A DNA stretch of 19,607 nt from Flavobacterium sp. (lineage in GTDB: Bacteria; Bacteroidota; Bacteroidia; Flavobacteriales; Flavobacteriaceae), in assembly GCA_030151255.1 (NCBI GenBank), contig JASLED010000091.1, positions 1 through 19,607 of the forward strand, in the 5' to 3' direction. Positions 6,898-15,830 of the stretch are shown in pieces (position 1 is the first letter of the stretch; every line of letters begins with the position of its first letter). A program made the translations under genes and the position numbers. The notes below the pieces were generated by a model that did no database searches, was not told the DNA's origin, and saw only the letters and a list, made by a program, of their open reading frames with translations.

Positions 6898-8862
6898 TTA
6901 CATTTTTGTAATAATAAACTCACTACGTCTGTTTAACTGATGTTCTGCTGGTGTACAAGGTACTCCGTTGCTACATTTGTTTAACAATTGAGTTTCTCCA
7001 TATCCTCTACCAGTTAAACGATCTGGAGCAATACCGTGCTCTGTCATCCATTTAATTGTAGATTTTACTCTTCGGTCTGACAATGCTAAATTATAAGCAT
7101 CATTACCTCTACTATCTGTATGCGAACGCACATCGATTGTCATTGTAGGATACTGCTTCATTACTTCAACAATCTTCATTAATTCTAAAGCTGCATCTGG
7201 TCGAATGTTTGATTTATCAAAATCAAAGTAAATTGGCTCAAGCTTCAGTGTTTTAAATAAATCGTCGTTTATTCCAATTGGTTTTTGTGTTTTTTCCATT
7301 GGCACATCAACAATGCGCTTAGCTGGATCTTCACTTAATATGGTTGAAATTTCTACAGTATTATATCCTTCAACTACTGCTTTTATACGGTATTTATTTC
7401 CACAATCTAACAAAGAAGTAATATAATTTCCTTTGCTATCTGAGTAAATAGTATCTTGTGTTTGGTACATTGCATCGGAAATAATTAGCATTGCATTAGC
7501 TAAAATTTCGTTTGTATCTACATCAAATACTTTTCCTTTTAAATTGCCTTGACATTGTGTTGCTTCTACAAAATAAATATCGTCAGATCCAATGCCACCT
7601 GGTCGATTAGAACTTACGAAACCTCTTTTTAACTTTGGATCAAAATAAAAAGCGAAATCATCATAACCTGTATTAATTGGTTCGCTCATATTTACCACAG
7701 GGCCAAAACTACCGTCTGGATAAATTTTTGACACAAATACATCTAATCCTCCCAATCCTGGATGTCCGTCTGAAGCGAAATACAACTCATAATTAGATGA
7801 AATAAATGGAAATGTTTCTCTACCAGAAGTATTAATTACTTTTCCTAGATTTTCTACCGGACCTAATTGGCCTTGATCTAGCAATCCAACTCTAAATAAA
7901 TCAGCCTGACCATATGTACCATCTCTATCTGAAGCAAAGTACAACCATTTTTCATCTGGTGTTAATGCTGGATGAGCCGTATTATAATCGTCAGAATTTA
8001 TGGCTAGCGCTATTACGTTACCCCAAGTGCCATTTTCTTGTTTTGTAGCTTTATAAATTTTTAATACAGAAGTATCTTGTTTATTTTGCTTACTTCTTCC
8101 GTTTGATTTTGCATTATTTCTTGTAAAATACATCGTATTTCCGTCTTTGGTAAATACTGCTGATGCTTCGTTTACATGAGAATCCATCTTTTTATCAAAC
8201 AAAACTGGTTTTTCAAAGGCACCATTTGGGAGAATTTTTGAGCTATAAAGCGTTGTAAAACTCTGATTGGTCCAGCTGTGAATTTGGCTTTTGCTTGCAT
8301 CTTCTGTATTTCGGGCAGAAGTAAATACAAATTGATCGCCATAAATCGTTCCGCCATAATCAGAATAAGCGCTATTAATTTTTAAGTTTGTTAACTCAAA
8401 ACGTCCTGCTCTTGCCTCGATGGTTTCTTTGTAATTCTTATTCTTTTCAAACAACAATGTTCTTGAATCATTTGCCTCTAATTCTGCAAATTTATTCATG
8501 ATATTATTTGACTTGTTGTAATCTCCAACGGTTTTTAGCGTTTGTGCATAACGATAATAATATTCTGAAGGAATTTTGTTTAAATCTTTGTGTGGATACG
8601 TTCCTTCGAAAAGTTCTCTGTACCATTTATTAGCTTCTGCAAACTTTCCATTAAAATAATATGCGTTGGCTAAGTTTTCTAAGATTGATGTGTTTATATA
8701 ACCTTTATCTGCCATGCGTTCGTAAATCTCGATTGCATTAACATAAGCATAATTATCAAAATCTTTATCGGCGATTTTCTCTTTTTTTATTTGGGCATTG
8801 GCCATTGTTGCTATACTTAGCACTAAGCCGAATATTCCAATTTGTAGTATTTTTCTAACCAT
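6898..8862 (-). CDS. PorE-like OmpA-family lipid-free outer-envelope protein (TPR, propeller, CRD, OmpA)
   Basis: This 654-residue protein begins with a Sec signal peptide (cleavage likely after MANA, residue 23). TPR-like helices lie at about 35-130. A PD40-type beta-propeller at about 155-432 has repeats such as DEKWLYFASDRDG (303-315), YELYFASDGHPG and RGFVSSNRPGG. A carboxypeptidase-regulatory-like domain spans about 438-522, and an OmpA C-terminal domain about 542-654. In the last, D583 (SHTDSRGNDAYN) and R597/R598 match residues that bind peptidoglycan diaminopimelate. This is the four-domain order of PorE, a T9SS component of Porphyromonas that ties the secretion complex to the cell wall. 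Flavobacteria carry several paralogues, often beside PorP/SprF genes, as here, so this is probably a locus-specific paralogue. It starts 9 bases after the upstream gene ends. Confidence 0.88.
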   Translation of the reverse strand: MVRKILQIGIFGLVLSIATMANAQIKKEKIADKDFDNYAYVNAIEIYERMADKGYINTSILENLANAYYFNGKFAEANKWYRELFEGTYPHKDLNKIPSEYYYRYAQTLKTVGDYNKSNNIMNKFAELEANDSRTLLFEKNKNYKETIEARAGRFELTNLKINSAYSDYGGTIYGDQFVFTSARNTEDASKSQIHSWTNQSFTTLYSSKILPNGAFEKPVLFDKKMDSHVNEASAVFTKDGNTMYFTRNNAKSNGRSKQNKQDTSVLKIYKATKQENGTWGNVIALAINSDDYNTAHPALTPDEKWLYFASDRDGTYGQADLFRVGLLDQGQLGPVENLGKVINTSGRETFPFISSNYELYFASDGHPGLGGLDVFVSKIYPDGSFGPVVNMSEPINTGYDDFAFYFDPKLKRGFVSSNRPGGIGSDDIYFVEATQCQGNLKGKVFDVDTNEILANAMLIISDAMYQTQDTIYSDSKGNYITSLLDCGNKYRIKAVVEGYNTVEISTILSEDPAKRIVDVPMEKTQKPIGINDDLFKTLKLEPIYFDFDKSNIRPDAALELMKIVEVMKQYPTMTIDVRSHTDSRGNDAYNLALSDRRVKSTIKWMTEHGIAPDRLTGRGYGETQLLNKCSNGVPCTPAEHQLNRRSEFIITKM

Positions 8863-8871
8863 AAAACATTT

Positions 8872-9804
8872 TTAGAAGAAACGCGGCGTATTGATACGCT
8901 TGTTGTTCTTAGTTAATGTAAATCTTAAGAAAATTTCATGCGAACCTGAATTGTAGTTTGCTAGCTTCATTGTATCAGCATCATAGCTATAACCAATCAT
9001 TAAATTGTCGGTTACTTGAAAACCTACTAATCCGCTCACTGCTGCATCCCAACGATAAGCTGCTCCAAATGTAAATCGCTCTGCGTATAAAAAGTTTGCA
9101 GAAACATCTACCTGAAGTGGTGCTCCGCTTACAGCTTTTATCATTGCGGCAGGTTTAAATTTCCAATCTCTGGTTAAATCAAAAACATATCCTCCGGTTA
9201 AGTACAAATGTGTTTTTTCTTTAATGGCACTTGCCGCATTGTCATTATAACGATAACGATTTAATAATCCGGGTGCTGATAAACCAACATATGCTTTGTC
9301 AGAATATAAAAACAATCCTGCTCCAACGTTTCCTGAAAACTCATTCTTGATATCGTTTTCTGCAATTGGATCGGACGGATTATAGATATGAAGTTTACTG
9401 TATGTAACATCTAATAAACTCATAGATCCATTTAATCCGAAAGATAATTTGTATTGATAGTTTAAATCTACACTGTAAGATAAATCTACCGATAACGTAT
9501 TATCGTCCATTACCCCCAAATGATCGTTTACAAAGTTTACACCTAAGCCTAAACCAGAATCGCCAAGAGGAGTTGTTACGGATAAAGTTGCTGTTTTTGG
9601 AGCTCCTTCCAAACCTACCCATTGCGTACGATAATGCCCGAATATATTTAACCCTTCTAATGTACCTGCATAAGCTGGATTGATAATAGAATGATTGTAC
9701 ATATATTGGGTATATTGAGGATCTTGTTGAGCATAAGCCTGATTGATACCAACCAAGCTTACACTACTCAATATTACTGTTTGTATTGTTTTATTTAATT
9801 TCAT
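8872..9804 (-). CDS. PorP/SprF family type IX secretion system outer-membrane protein
   Basis: A 310-residue protein with a signal peptide ending AYA (residue 25), then the family hallmark QQDPQYTQYMYNHSIINPAY (26-45) and a chain of amphipathic beta strands typical of a 14-stranded barrel (for example GLGLGVNFVNDHLGV and TFGAAYRWDAAVSGLVGFQV), ending GSHEIFLRFTLTK. In F. johnsoniae, SprF is needed to deliver the adhesin SprB, which carries a type B C-terminal domain, to the cell surface. Each PorP/SprF-like protein is thought to serve a neighbouring partner. The adjacent upstream gene here encodes just such a type B domain, so it is the likely partner. The gene lies in the middle of the operon with 9- and 12-base gaps. 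Confidence 0.93.
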   Translation of the reverse strand: MKLNKTIQTVILSSVSLVGINQAYAQQDPQYTQYMYNHSIINPAYAGTLEGLNIFGHYRTQWVGLEGAPKTATLSVTTPLGDSGLGLGVNFVNDHLGVMDDNTLSVDLSYSVDLNYQYKLSFGLNGSMSLLDVTYSKLHIYNPSDPIAENDIKNEFSGNVGAGLFLYSDKAYVGLSAPGLLNRYRYNDNAASAIKEKTHLYLTGGYVFDLTRDWKFKPAAMIKAVSGAPLQVDVSANFLYAERFTFGAAYRWDAAVSGLVGFQVTDNLMIGYSYDADTMKLANYNSGSHEIFLRFTLTKNNKRINTPRFF

Positions 9805-9816
9805 TCAATGCAAATT

Positions 9817-11136
9817 TTAGTTGGTGTCTAAGTGTAGATTAGCTGCTTTCTTCACCATTCGACTACCATTTTTATCCGTGTATTCATACGTTAACACATA
9901 ATAATATGTTCCGCTTGGAAGCATTTTACTCTTATCAACCGTTACACGTCCGTCTGAGTAACCTCTAAATACATTAGCGCTACCATCACCATTTGTATCA
10001 TATCCTTTTGTTTCGTAAACTTTTATACCCCAACGGTTAAAAATTTCAACTGTGTTATTTGGATATTTATTGATGTTTTCGATGTGGAAATAATCGTTTT
10101 TGCCATCTCCGTTTGGAGTAACTAAATTATAGATTACAATATCGCCATCTAACATCCAATCTTTTTTAACTGTTGCTAGTGTAAAAAATCCATATCCTTT
10201 TACAGTAGATACTGTTGTAATTTCTTTTTCAGACATATCTACAACTCCACCTTCATCTACCCATAATTGTTGAGCTTGATCCCAGCGTACAATGTGTAAA
10301 TCATGTTCTGGATCAACTAATAACTCTGCTGGTGTTGTGCGTTTATCCCACGATAAGGTTATAAGAATATCACTTTTTACGTTGTTTCCTCTGTCAATTA
10401 ACCAATATTCTTGTGTATCTAATAATTTGATAATTCCGGCAGTTGTAGGTCTTGAACGGAAGAATTGATGATCGCCCGTAATGTATTGTCCTGTAAATGC
10501 GTCTTTATCGCTTTGTGGAGCAGATATTCTGGCATAACGATACATTCCTTTATCTCCTTTTGGGTATTGAAATGATTCGTTTCCAATTTTTTCTACCTGA
10601 CCTTCTGCATGACTTCTGTCGCTTACATTTGTAGTTTTTGCTCCTTTTTGAAAGCTTAGCATTCCGTTTGTGAATCCTGTTTTTTTGTTTTCTAAAGAAT
10701 CTACTCTAATAATTCCATCCTGAAAATCTACTGTTCCGTACACATCAATATTTGCCTTTAAATCAAAAGCTTTTTGTGGTGTTTTGTTATTTAGATCTAC
10801 GTTGTAAAAATCAGTTAATGCATCACCGCTAATCACTTGAATTCCTTTATTGCTTTCGTAAGGTGTAAAAATGGCTTTACTCGTTTTTTTGTCTGAGCTA
10901 AACGTATAATTACCATCGTTATTAAAGTTGCTGTAGTAATAGATTGTGCCATCGTTATTTGCTTTTGCGTTTTCACGATTGTCAAAATCATACAGCGTAG
11001 AAATAACGCCTGTTGAAGCTACAGAAATTGTTCCTTCGTTGAAAAAAGAACTAGCTACAGTTGTTTGTGCATTTATAGCAGCAGCACTACAAATTGTAGG
11101 AATATATATTAAACAGCTTTTTCTTAAATTTTTCAT
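9817..11136 (-). CDS. Small T9SS substrate with type B gliding-motility C-terminal domain
   Basis: A 439-residue protein with a signal peptide (cleavage near SAAAINA, residue 23). The middle has no named domain but many beta-forming segments, and region 45-220 resembles repeated structures described in flavobacterial surface proteins (YYSNFNNDGNYTF, DVYGTVDFQDGIIRV). Residues about 334-439 form the type B sorting domain: VIYNLVTPNGDGKNDYFHIE at 334-353, then VEIFNRWGIKVYE and PSGTYYYVLTYEY. Type B domains (TIGR04131) direct T9SS export and stable surface attachment with a PorP/SprF-like partner, encoded 12 bases downstream. It is very short beside classical partners such as SprB (over 6000 residues). 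It may act as a cell-surface base for the other operon products; this is inference. Confidence 0.88.
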   Translation of the reverse strand: MKNLRKSCLIYIPTICSAAAINAQTTVASSFFNEGTISVASTGVISTLYDFDNRENAKANNDGTIYYYSNFNNDGNYTFSSDKKTSKAIFTPYESNKGIQVISGDALTDFYNVDLNNKTPQKAFDLKANIDVYGTVDFQDGIIRVDSLENKKTGFTNGMLSFQKGAKTTNVSDRSHAEGQVEKIGNESFQYPKGDKGMYRYARISAPQSDKDAFTGQYITGDHQFFRSRPTTAGIIKLLDTQEYWLIDRGNNVKSDILITLSWDKRTTPAELLVDPEHDLHIVRWDQAQQLWVDEGGVVDMSEKEITTVSTVKGYGFFTLATVKKDWMLDGDIVIYNLVTPNGDGKNDYFHIENINKYPNNTVEIFNRWGIKVYETKGYDTNGDGSANVFRGYSDGRVTVDKSKMLPSGTYYYVLTYEYTDKNGSRMVKKAANLHLDTN

Positions 11137-11145
11137 AGATTTTAT

Positions 11146-13443
11146 TTATTTAACACCAGAGTTTAATAACATTGGATTTGTAACCGCTAAACGATGCTTT
11201 ATAACATTAAAATCAACACTTCCCGACCCAGTAACATCTTTATTTTCAGTATTTTTACCCTTTACACTTACATTATTTGTAAGTGTTGTTACATTATAGC
11301 CTACAGACTGAGACGTTACGGTATAAGTTGCTGTATAGTACCAAGTAGCTCCAACTTCCATTTTTGTTATTTCTGTTGGTGTTAACAACGTTGTATAATT
11401 ATCTTTATATGGACCCGATAAAGCTACTGTTTCTCCTCTCAACTTATCTTCGACAACTATATTTGTAATATCGAATAATCCAATATTTTGAATGGTAATC
11501 TTAAACTTGATTGCTTCATTAAGAGGTAAAGGTAATTCTGGATCACGTGATCCAAAATCAACAAATTTATTTACCTGAAATATGGCGTCACCACACATTT
11601 GTATTGGAATAGGAGATGTTTGCGCCATCCAACCACAACTTGCTTTTGCCTGAACAGAATAATTTCCCGATTGAGTAATAACTAATGATGTTACATTAGA
11701 ATTAGCTATTAAAATACCATTTCTGTACCATCTGTATTCTAAATATCCAGGTTCTGCTTTTAATGTTACTGGATCGCAATTTTCTCCACCTAATTTGGTT
11801 GGCTGTTTCAATGACGGAGCAAATGAAGAATATAATCCAGACATAGAAAATCCTCCTCCTTGCTGAATAAGATAAGCTATAACTCCTGAATCGTCAGTTA
11901 AAGGCTCTATTACCAAGTTAGCTGGATTTGATATATTATCATTATTAAAAGTATATAAATACCAATCTGTTGTGCCTACTTTTTTACCTTGATTGGCAAA
12001 TTGTACTACATTATTTAACTTAAATCCTGCATTACTTTTGGTTAATACATAAGCCTGATAAGGTAAATTGTTTCTATCATATTTTCTAAACTTAGAGGTT
12101 TGTATGTAAGTAGAACCTGCACAACCTTCAATTGGTGAAAGTACATTCATATCTACCTCTTCTCCTTGAGCTGTACCTGTATAAACAATTACAGGTTTAT
12201 TTGCATCAACTAATGTAAAAGAAAAATTAGTTATTTTATTGTTATCATTCGGAGTAGTATCGTCTGACACATCTCCATTGTGAAAACTATAATACTCACC
12301 AGTTGATAATGTTATTGTTTTTGTTTTATCTGCAGTACCATTTGCTTTAAAACTTTTAAGTACAATTTGTGTATCATCTTCTGTAGCAACAATAATAGAT
12401 CGATCAGCCCATCTAGTACCATCACCTTTTACTGCAATATAACTTTTTCCTAGTACATTTAATGGCGGCACTTGTGTTACCACTCCATCTATTGCTCCGT
12501 TTTTTGGCTTATCTTTCCAAGCACCAGCATTAACCGTTACCGATTTTGTTGCCGTCAATAGTCCTCCTATTTTAGAATGAAATAAATACGATTCTCCTTT
12601 CTTTAAAGCAACTGTATTTGGTGCCGATTTAGTTCCACTAGCATTTCCTTTGCTAATTATAGCATCACTTGGCAAATTTACCGTAGTATCATCTTCTACC
12701 GCCATTACAGAAAAAACCGCAAATTCGCCTCTTTCAAAAGAACTCGCTAACGGATCATCACCTAACTCATTAACACCATGTATTTTAGTGAAGTTGTTAT
12801 TTATTTTAGAAGAACCATCTTGACTATCATTAGATCGATAATATCCCAAGCGAAATTGAATACCTAGGGCTTGATCTCCAAAGCTAGTTAACGATGAATT
12901 TCCTTTCATCTGCCCTCTATTATCATGGCCGTCATTTAGACTATTTGCATTTTTATCATCTGAGGCTACGTTTCTAATACTAAAAGAAATAGGCTCATTT
13001 GATACTATAATTAATCCTTTAAAACCTCCTAAATTAATTTCAACTTTTTTCTTATCTTCTGTTATATTTATTTTCTTATCAGTATTGTTATATAACAAAC
13101 CTGTAACATTACGATATTGTCTAGGATCATTTGCATTTCCTTCTAATCTAATCGTAACAGGAGTACCTCCTGTTACAGTAAAATTATCTTGAAAATTTGA
13201 TGCAATATTGTTATTTGCATCTATAGTTTTTCCTCTCAAAAGTGTTGTACCATCAGATTTATAAATCTTAACATTAGCCGTTTTTCCTTTTTCAGCTGCA
13301 AGTACTACCTCGTTAATATTATTATAATAGTTCCAAGGTGCTGGAGCAATATAATGTGTTTTTGCATATTGTGCATTCGCCTTAAAACCGAATGCCAATA
13401 CGCAAATTAATATCCAAAATATATTAAATAATTTTATTTTCAT
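11146..13443 (-). CDS. Large secreted protein with IgGFc-binding-like, Ig-like and DUF11-like regions
   Basis: A 765-residue protein with a signal peptide (about 1-24, ending KANA). Mature residues start AQYAKTHYIAPAPWNYYNNI, a beginning I associate with flavobacterial gliding-type surface proteins. Residues about 235-545 look like the IgGFc-binding N-terminal fold (VLGKSYIAVKGDG, RSIIVATEDDTQIVLKSF, PVIVYTGTAQGEEVDMNVLS). An Ig-like domain with paired cysteines lies at about 555-617 (LEYRWYRNGILIAN, SGNYSVQAKASCGW). A DUF11-like stretch at about 622-747 ends the protein (VNKFVDFGSRDPELPLP, ITNIVVEDKLRG). No C-terminal sorting domain is present, unlike most proteins of this type. It ends 9 bases before the 439-residue protein, which does carry one, so the two may work as a split adhesin. 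It was probably exported by Sec; the route across the outer membrane is unknown. Confidence 0.75.
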   Translation of the reverse strand: MKIKLFNIFWILICVLAFGFKANAQYAKTHYIAPAPWNYYNNINEVVLAAEKGKTANVKIYKSDGTTLLRGKTIDANNNIASNFQDNFTVTGGTPVTIRLEGNANDPRQYRNVTGLLYNNTDKKINITEDKKKVEINLGGFKGLIIVSNEPISFSIRNVASDDKNANSLNDGHDNRGQMKGNSSLTSFGDQALGIQFRLGYYRSNDSQDGSSKINNNFTKIHGVNELGDDPLASSFERGEFAVFSVMAVEDDTTVNLPSDAIISKGNASGTKSAPNTVALKKGESYLFHSKIGGLLTATKSVTVNAGAWKDKPKNGAIDGVVTQVPPLNVLGKSYIAVKGDGTRWADRSIIVATEDDTQIVLKSFKANGTADKTKTITLSTGEYYSFHNGDVSDDTTPNDNNKITNFSFTLVDANKPVIVYTGTAQGEEVDMNVLSPIEGCAGSTYIQTSKFRKYDRNNLPYQAYVLTKSNAGFKLNNVVQFANQGKKVGTTDWYLYTFNNDNISNPANLVIEPLTDDSGVIAYLIQQGGGFSMSGLYSSFAPSLKQPTKLGGENCDPVTLKAEPGYLEYRWYRNGILIANSNVTSLVITQSGNYSVQAKASCGWMAQTSPIPIQMCGDAIFQVNKFVDFGSRDPELPLPLNEAIKFKITIQNIGLFDITNIVVEDKLRGETVALSGPYKDNYTTLLTPTEITKMEVGATWYYTATYTVTSQSVGYNVTTLTNNVSVKGKNTENKDVTGSGSVDFNVIKHRLAVTNPMLLNSGVK

Positions 13444-13465
13444 AAGTAACTTCTTACTCCATAAA

Positions 13466-15814
13466 TTACTTTACAGAAAAAACAATATTCATAAATGATG
13501 CTTCGGTAACATTAACCCCGGTTTTAACTTTATATATTAGTTTTTTATTTGTATCAAACTGAACATTTTCAAAAACTTTATCGTCAAACCAAGTAACGTG
13601 AAATACTAACTCTGAAGCTTGAAAAACTGGTAATTTATATGCTTGATTTGTTTCACTCGAAACCTTTGGTGATCCAAATTGTGCTACATAATTAGCATAT
13701 AAATCAACTGTATAAACCCCTGCATTATGTGTTACATTTTGAATACCTAATGCAGCTATTTGAGTGCTATTTGTTGGTAATAAAATTGATGGCATGTAAA
13801 AGAATTTTGGCATTGCTGCTTTCATTTGCTTTAAAACACCATCAGAATCTGCCATTACAACGTAATCTGTATTAGCTGCTGGTTGCAATCCTTTAATGGC
13901 TAAAGTTTTAGTATTTGTAGCTGTAATAATAGTAGCTTTTTCTAAATCTCCACCAAGTTGAATATTATTTGCTGTTTTTGTTAAACCATTATTAGCAGTA
14001 ATAACAGTTCCTAAAGTTGACTGATCTACCCAAGATGGTTTTCCCTGTGCATTTGTAGTTAATACTTGATTATTTCCTCCATTTTTTAAATGATCGGGAG
14101 TAATCGAACCATTTTTAATACGCAAACTCGTTTCAACTAAAACTGCATTTGTTCCTCCTGAAGCTACTTCAATTGTAGCTGAATTTCCATCAGCAGCTGT
14201 TAAATTCTTTTTATCAGTAATATTCGCAACTCCAACATTTGGAGTTCCTGGAACCCATTGTTTAGTAGTATTATTATACACCAACGTTTGTCCTTCAGTA
14301 GGTGTTATAGGATTAACAGTTGTTCCTTGAATTGCTCCTACTTTAGTAGCTCCTGCATTTCCGGTAACATCACCTGTTAAAGCAATTGCTGAAGGATTAG
14401 CCGATACTGTATAAGTTGTTACTTGTTCTGCTGTATTTGGTGTAACAGTAACACCTGTTCCCGCAGCTACTACAGTTGTTTTTTGTGCTGCCTGAATAGC
14501 TCCTTTAGAAACATTTACAGCATAAGAAACATCTCTTCCATTTGAATTGGGTGTTTCTGTTACTGTTGTATTTGTTCCGTTAACAACTGTTACGTTTTTT
14601 TGTTCTGCTCTAATAATAGCTGGTAAATCTACAGCTGCTGAAGAAACACCATTTACAGTTGATACTAATTTATTATCCTCTGTTTTGGTTAAGCTATTTG
14701 TTGTAGTTGGCACAATAGATGACTGATCTACCCAAGTAGAAACACCTTCTTTTGTTATTAAAACTTGTCCATTAGTTCCGTTAGCTAATTTACTTGTCGG
14801 TAAAGTACCTCCAATATTTGCTAAGTTCAAATTTGCTTCTAAAACATCTACAGTATATTCTGTATTATTTCCTGTTGTTCCAGCTCCTGTTTTTACAACA
14901 CTTACTTTATCAGAACCATTAATTACAGACGTAGTTTTTTGTCCTGCCTGAATAGCTCCTTTTAAATCTAATGCAGCAGATGGTTGTCCGTTTACAGAAG
15001 TAATAATACTTGTTCCATCAATTGCATTGGTAACATTATCAATCAATTTAATTTCTCCTGCTATATTATTAACAGTAGAAACTAAAATATTTGGATTTGT
15101 TGAATTTTCAACCGTTTTTTTCGTTAAAACGTTAGTTGTTGATGGCGAAATTACTGATTGATTAACCCAAGTTGTAGAAGTACCGTCTGCATTTGTTACC
15201 AAAACTTGCCCTGCAGTACCAGGTGTAATATTTAAGGTTACATTTTTTAATGTTGATCCAACTCCATTTGATTCTCCACCAACTGTAATAGTAGATGATG
15301 TAATTCCTTTTGAACTTGTAACAATATCTTCTGTAATGCTTACTGGCGCCCAATGTGCCTCTTTACCATCTTTTGCAGGTACAAATGTTAACACTTGATT
15401 TGCTGTTGGATTATTTGCAACAACAGGTTTTCCTTGAATAGCTGATACAACCGTAGCATTTGTAGATCCAGTAACATCACCACTTAATGTAGAAATAGCA
15501 GTAATTTCTGATTGATGAGCAAAACGCACCCAACGATTGGTATCCCAATAGTAATAACCTGGAGTTACATCTTCTTTTGTAGCTTCGTTATACACCATTA
15601 ATGATTGTGCAGGCGTATTAATAGGCTTAGTTCCATTTGTTGTTTTTTCCAACTTAACACGCGGTATCAACAATCCTCTTTGAGAGGATTGTATGTCTAC
15701 TGCTGCTGTTTTATGTGGTTTATCTGTACCAAAGCCTTGTTGTGCTTGAACTTGTTGTGTACCTAATGCTAATAACAAACTAAGTCCGGCAAATCCAATG
15801 TATTTCTTTTTCAT
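13466..15814 (-). CDS. Tail-fibre-like secreted repeat protein (SprC/SprD-like)
   Basis: A 782-residue protein with a signal peptide ending QVQA (24) and a head domain at about 25-98 (AVDIQSSQRGLLIPRVKLEK, VTPGYYYWDTNRWVRF) shared with the next gene upstream. The body is low-complexity, rich in T, N, V, G and A. A module xQVL...(W)V occurs at about 139, 202, 349, 508 and 582 (for example GQVLVTNADGTSTTWVNQS and NQVLTTNAQGKPSWVDQS). The pair LSGDVTGSTNATVVSAIQG (110-128) and LTGDVTGNAGATKVGAIQG (479-497) is phage-tail-fibre-like. The C-terminal about 110 residues (YMPSILLPTNSTQ... FSVK) differ from the neighbours' ends and look like a distinct globular tip. There is no sorting domain. By position and architecture it resembles SprC/SprD of F. 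johnsoniae, which support SprB function, but sequence identity is not checked. Confidence 0.75.
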   Translation of the reverse strand: MKKKYIGFAGLSLLLALGTQQVQAQQGFGTDKPHKTAAVDIQSSQRGLLIPRVKLEKTTNGTKPINTPAQSLMVYNEATKEDVTPGYYYWDTNRWVRFAHQSEITAISTLSGDVTGSTNATVVSAIQGKPVVANNPTANQVLTFVPAKDGKEAHWAPVSITEDIVTSSKGITSSTITVGGESNGVGSTLKNVTLNITPGTAGQVLVTNADGTSTTWVNQSVISPSTTNVLTKKTVENSTNPNILVSTVNNIAGEIKLIDNVTNAIDGTSIITSVNGQPSAALDLKGAIQAGQKTTSVINGSDKVSVVKTGAGTTGNNTEYTVDVLEANLNLANIGGTLPTSKLANGTNGQVLITKEGVSTWVDQSSIVPTTTNSLTKTEDNKLVSTVNGVSSAAVDLPAIIRAEQKNVTVVNGTNTTVTETPNSNGRDVSYAVNVSKGAIQAAQKTTVVAAGTGVTVTPNTAEQVTTYTVSANPSAIALTGDVTGNAGATKVGAIQGTTVNPITPTEGQTLVYNNTTKQWVPGTPNVGVANITDKKNLTAADGNSATIEVASGGTNAVLVETSLRIKNGSITPDHLKNGGNNQVLTTNAQGKPSWVDQSTLGTVITANNGLTKTANNIQLGGDLEKATIITATNTKTLAIKGLQPAANTDYVVMADSDGVLKQMKAAMPKFFYMPSILLPTNSTQIAALGIQNVTHNAGVYTVDLYANYVAQFGSPKVSSETNQAYKLPVFQASELVFHVTWFDDKVFENVQFDTNKKLIYKVKTGVNVTEASFMNIVFSVK

Positions 15815-15830
15815 GTGATTTTTTTAATAA

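Noticed and set aside
10946..11385. Plus-strand open frames opposite the T9SS substrate and IgGFc-like genes
   Set aside because: They are antisense to intact genes in a continuous operon and carry no recognisable motif.
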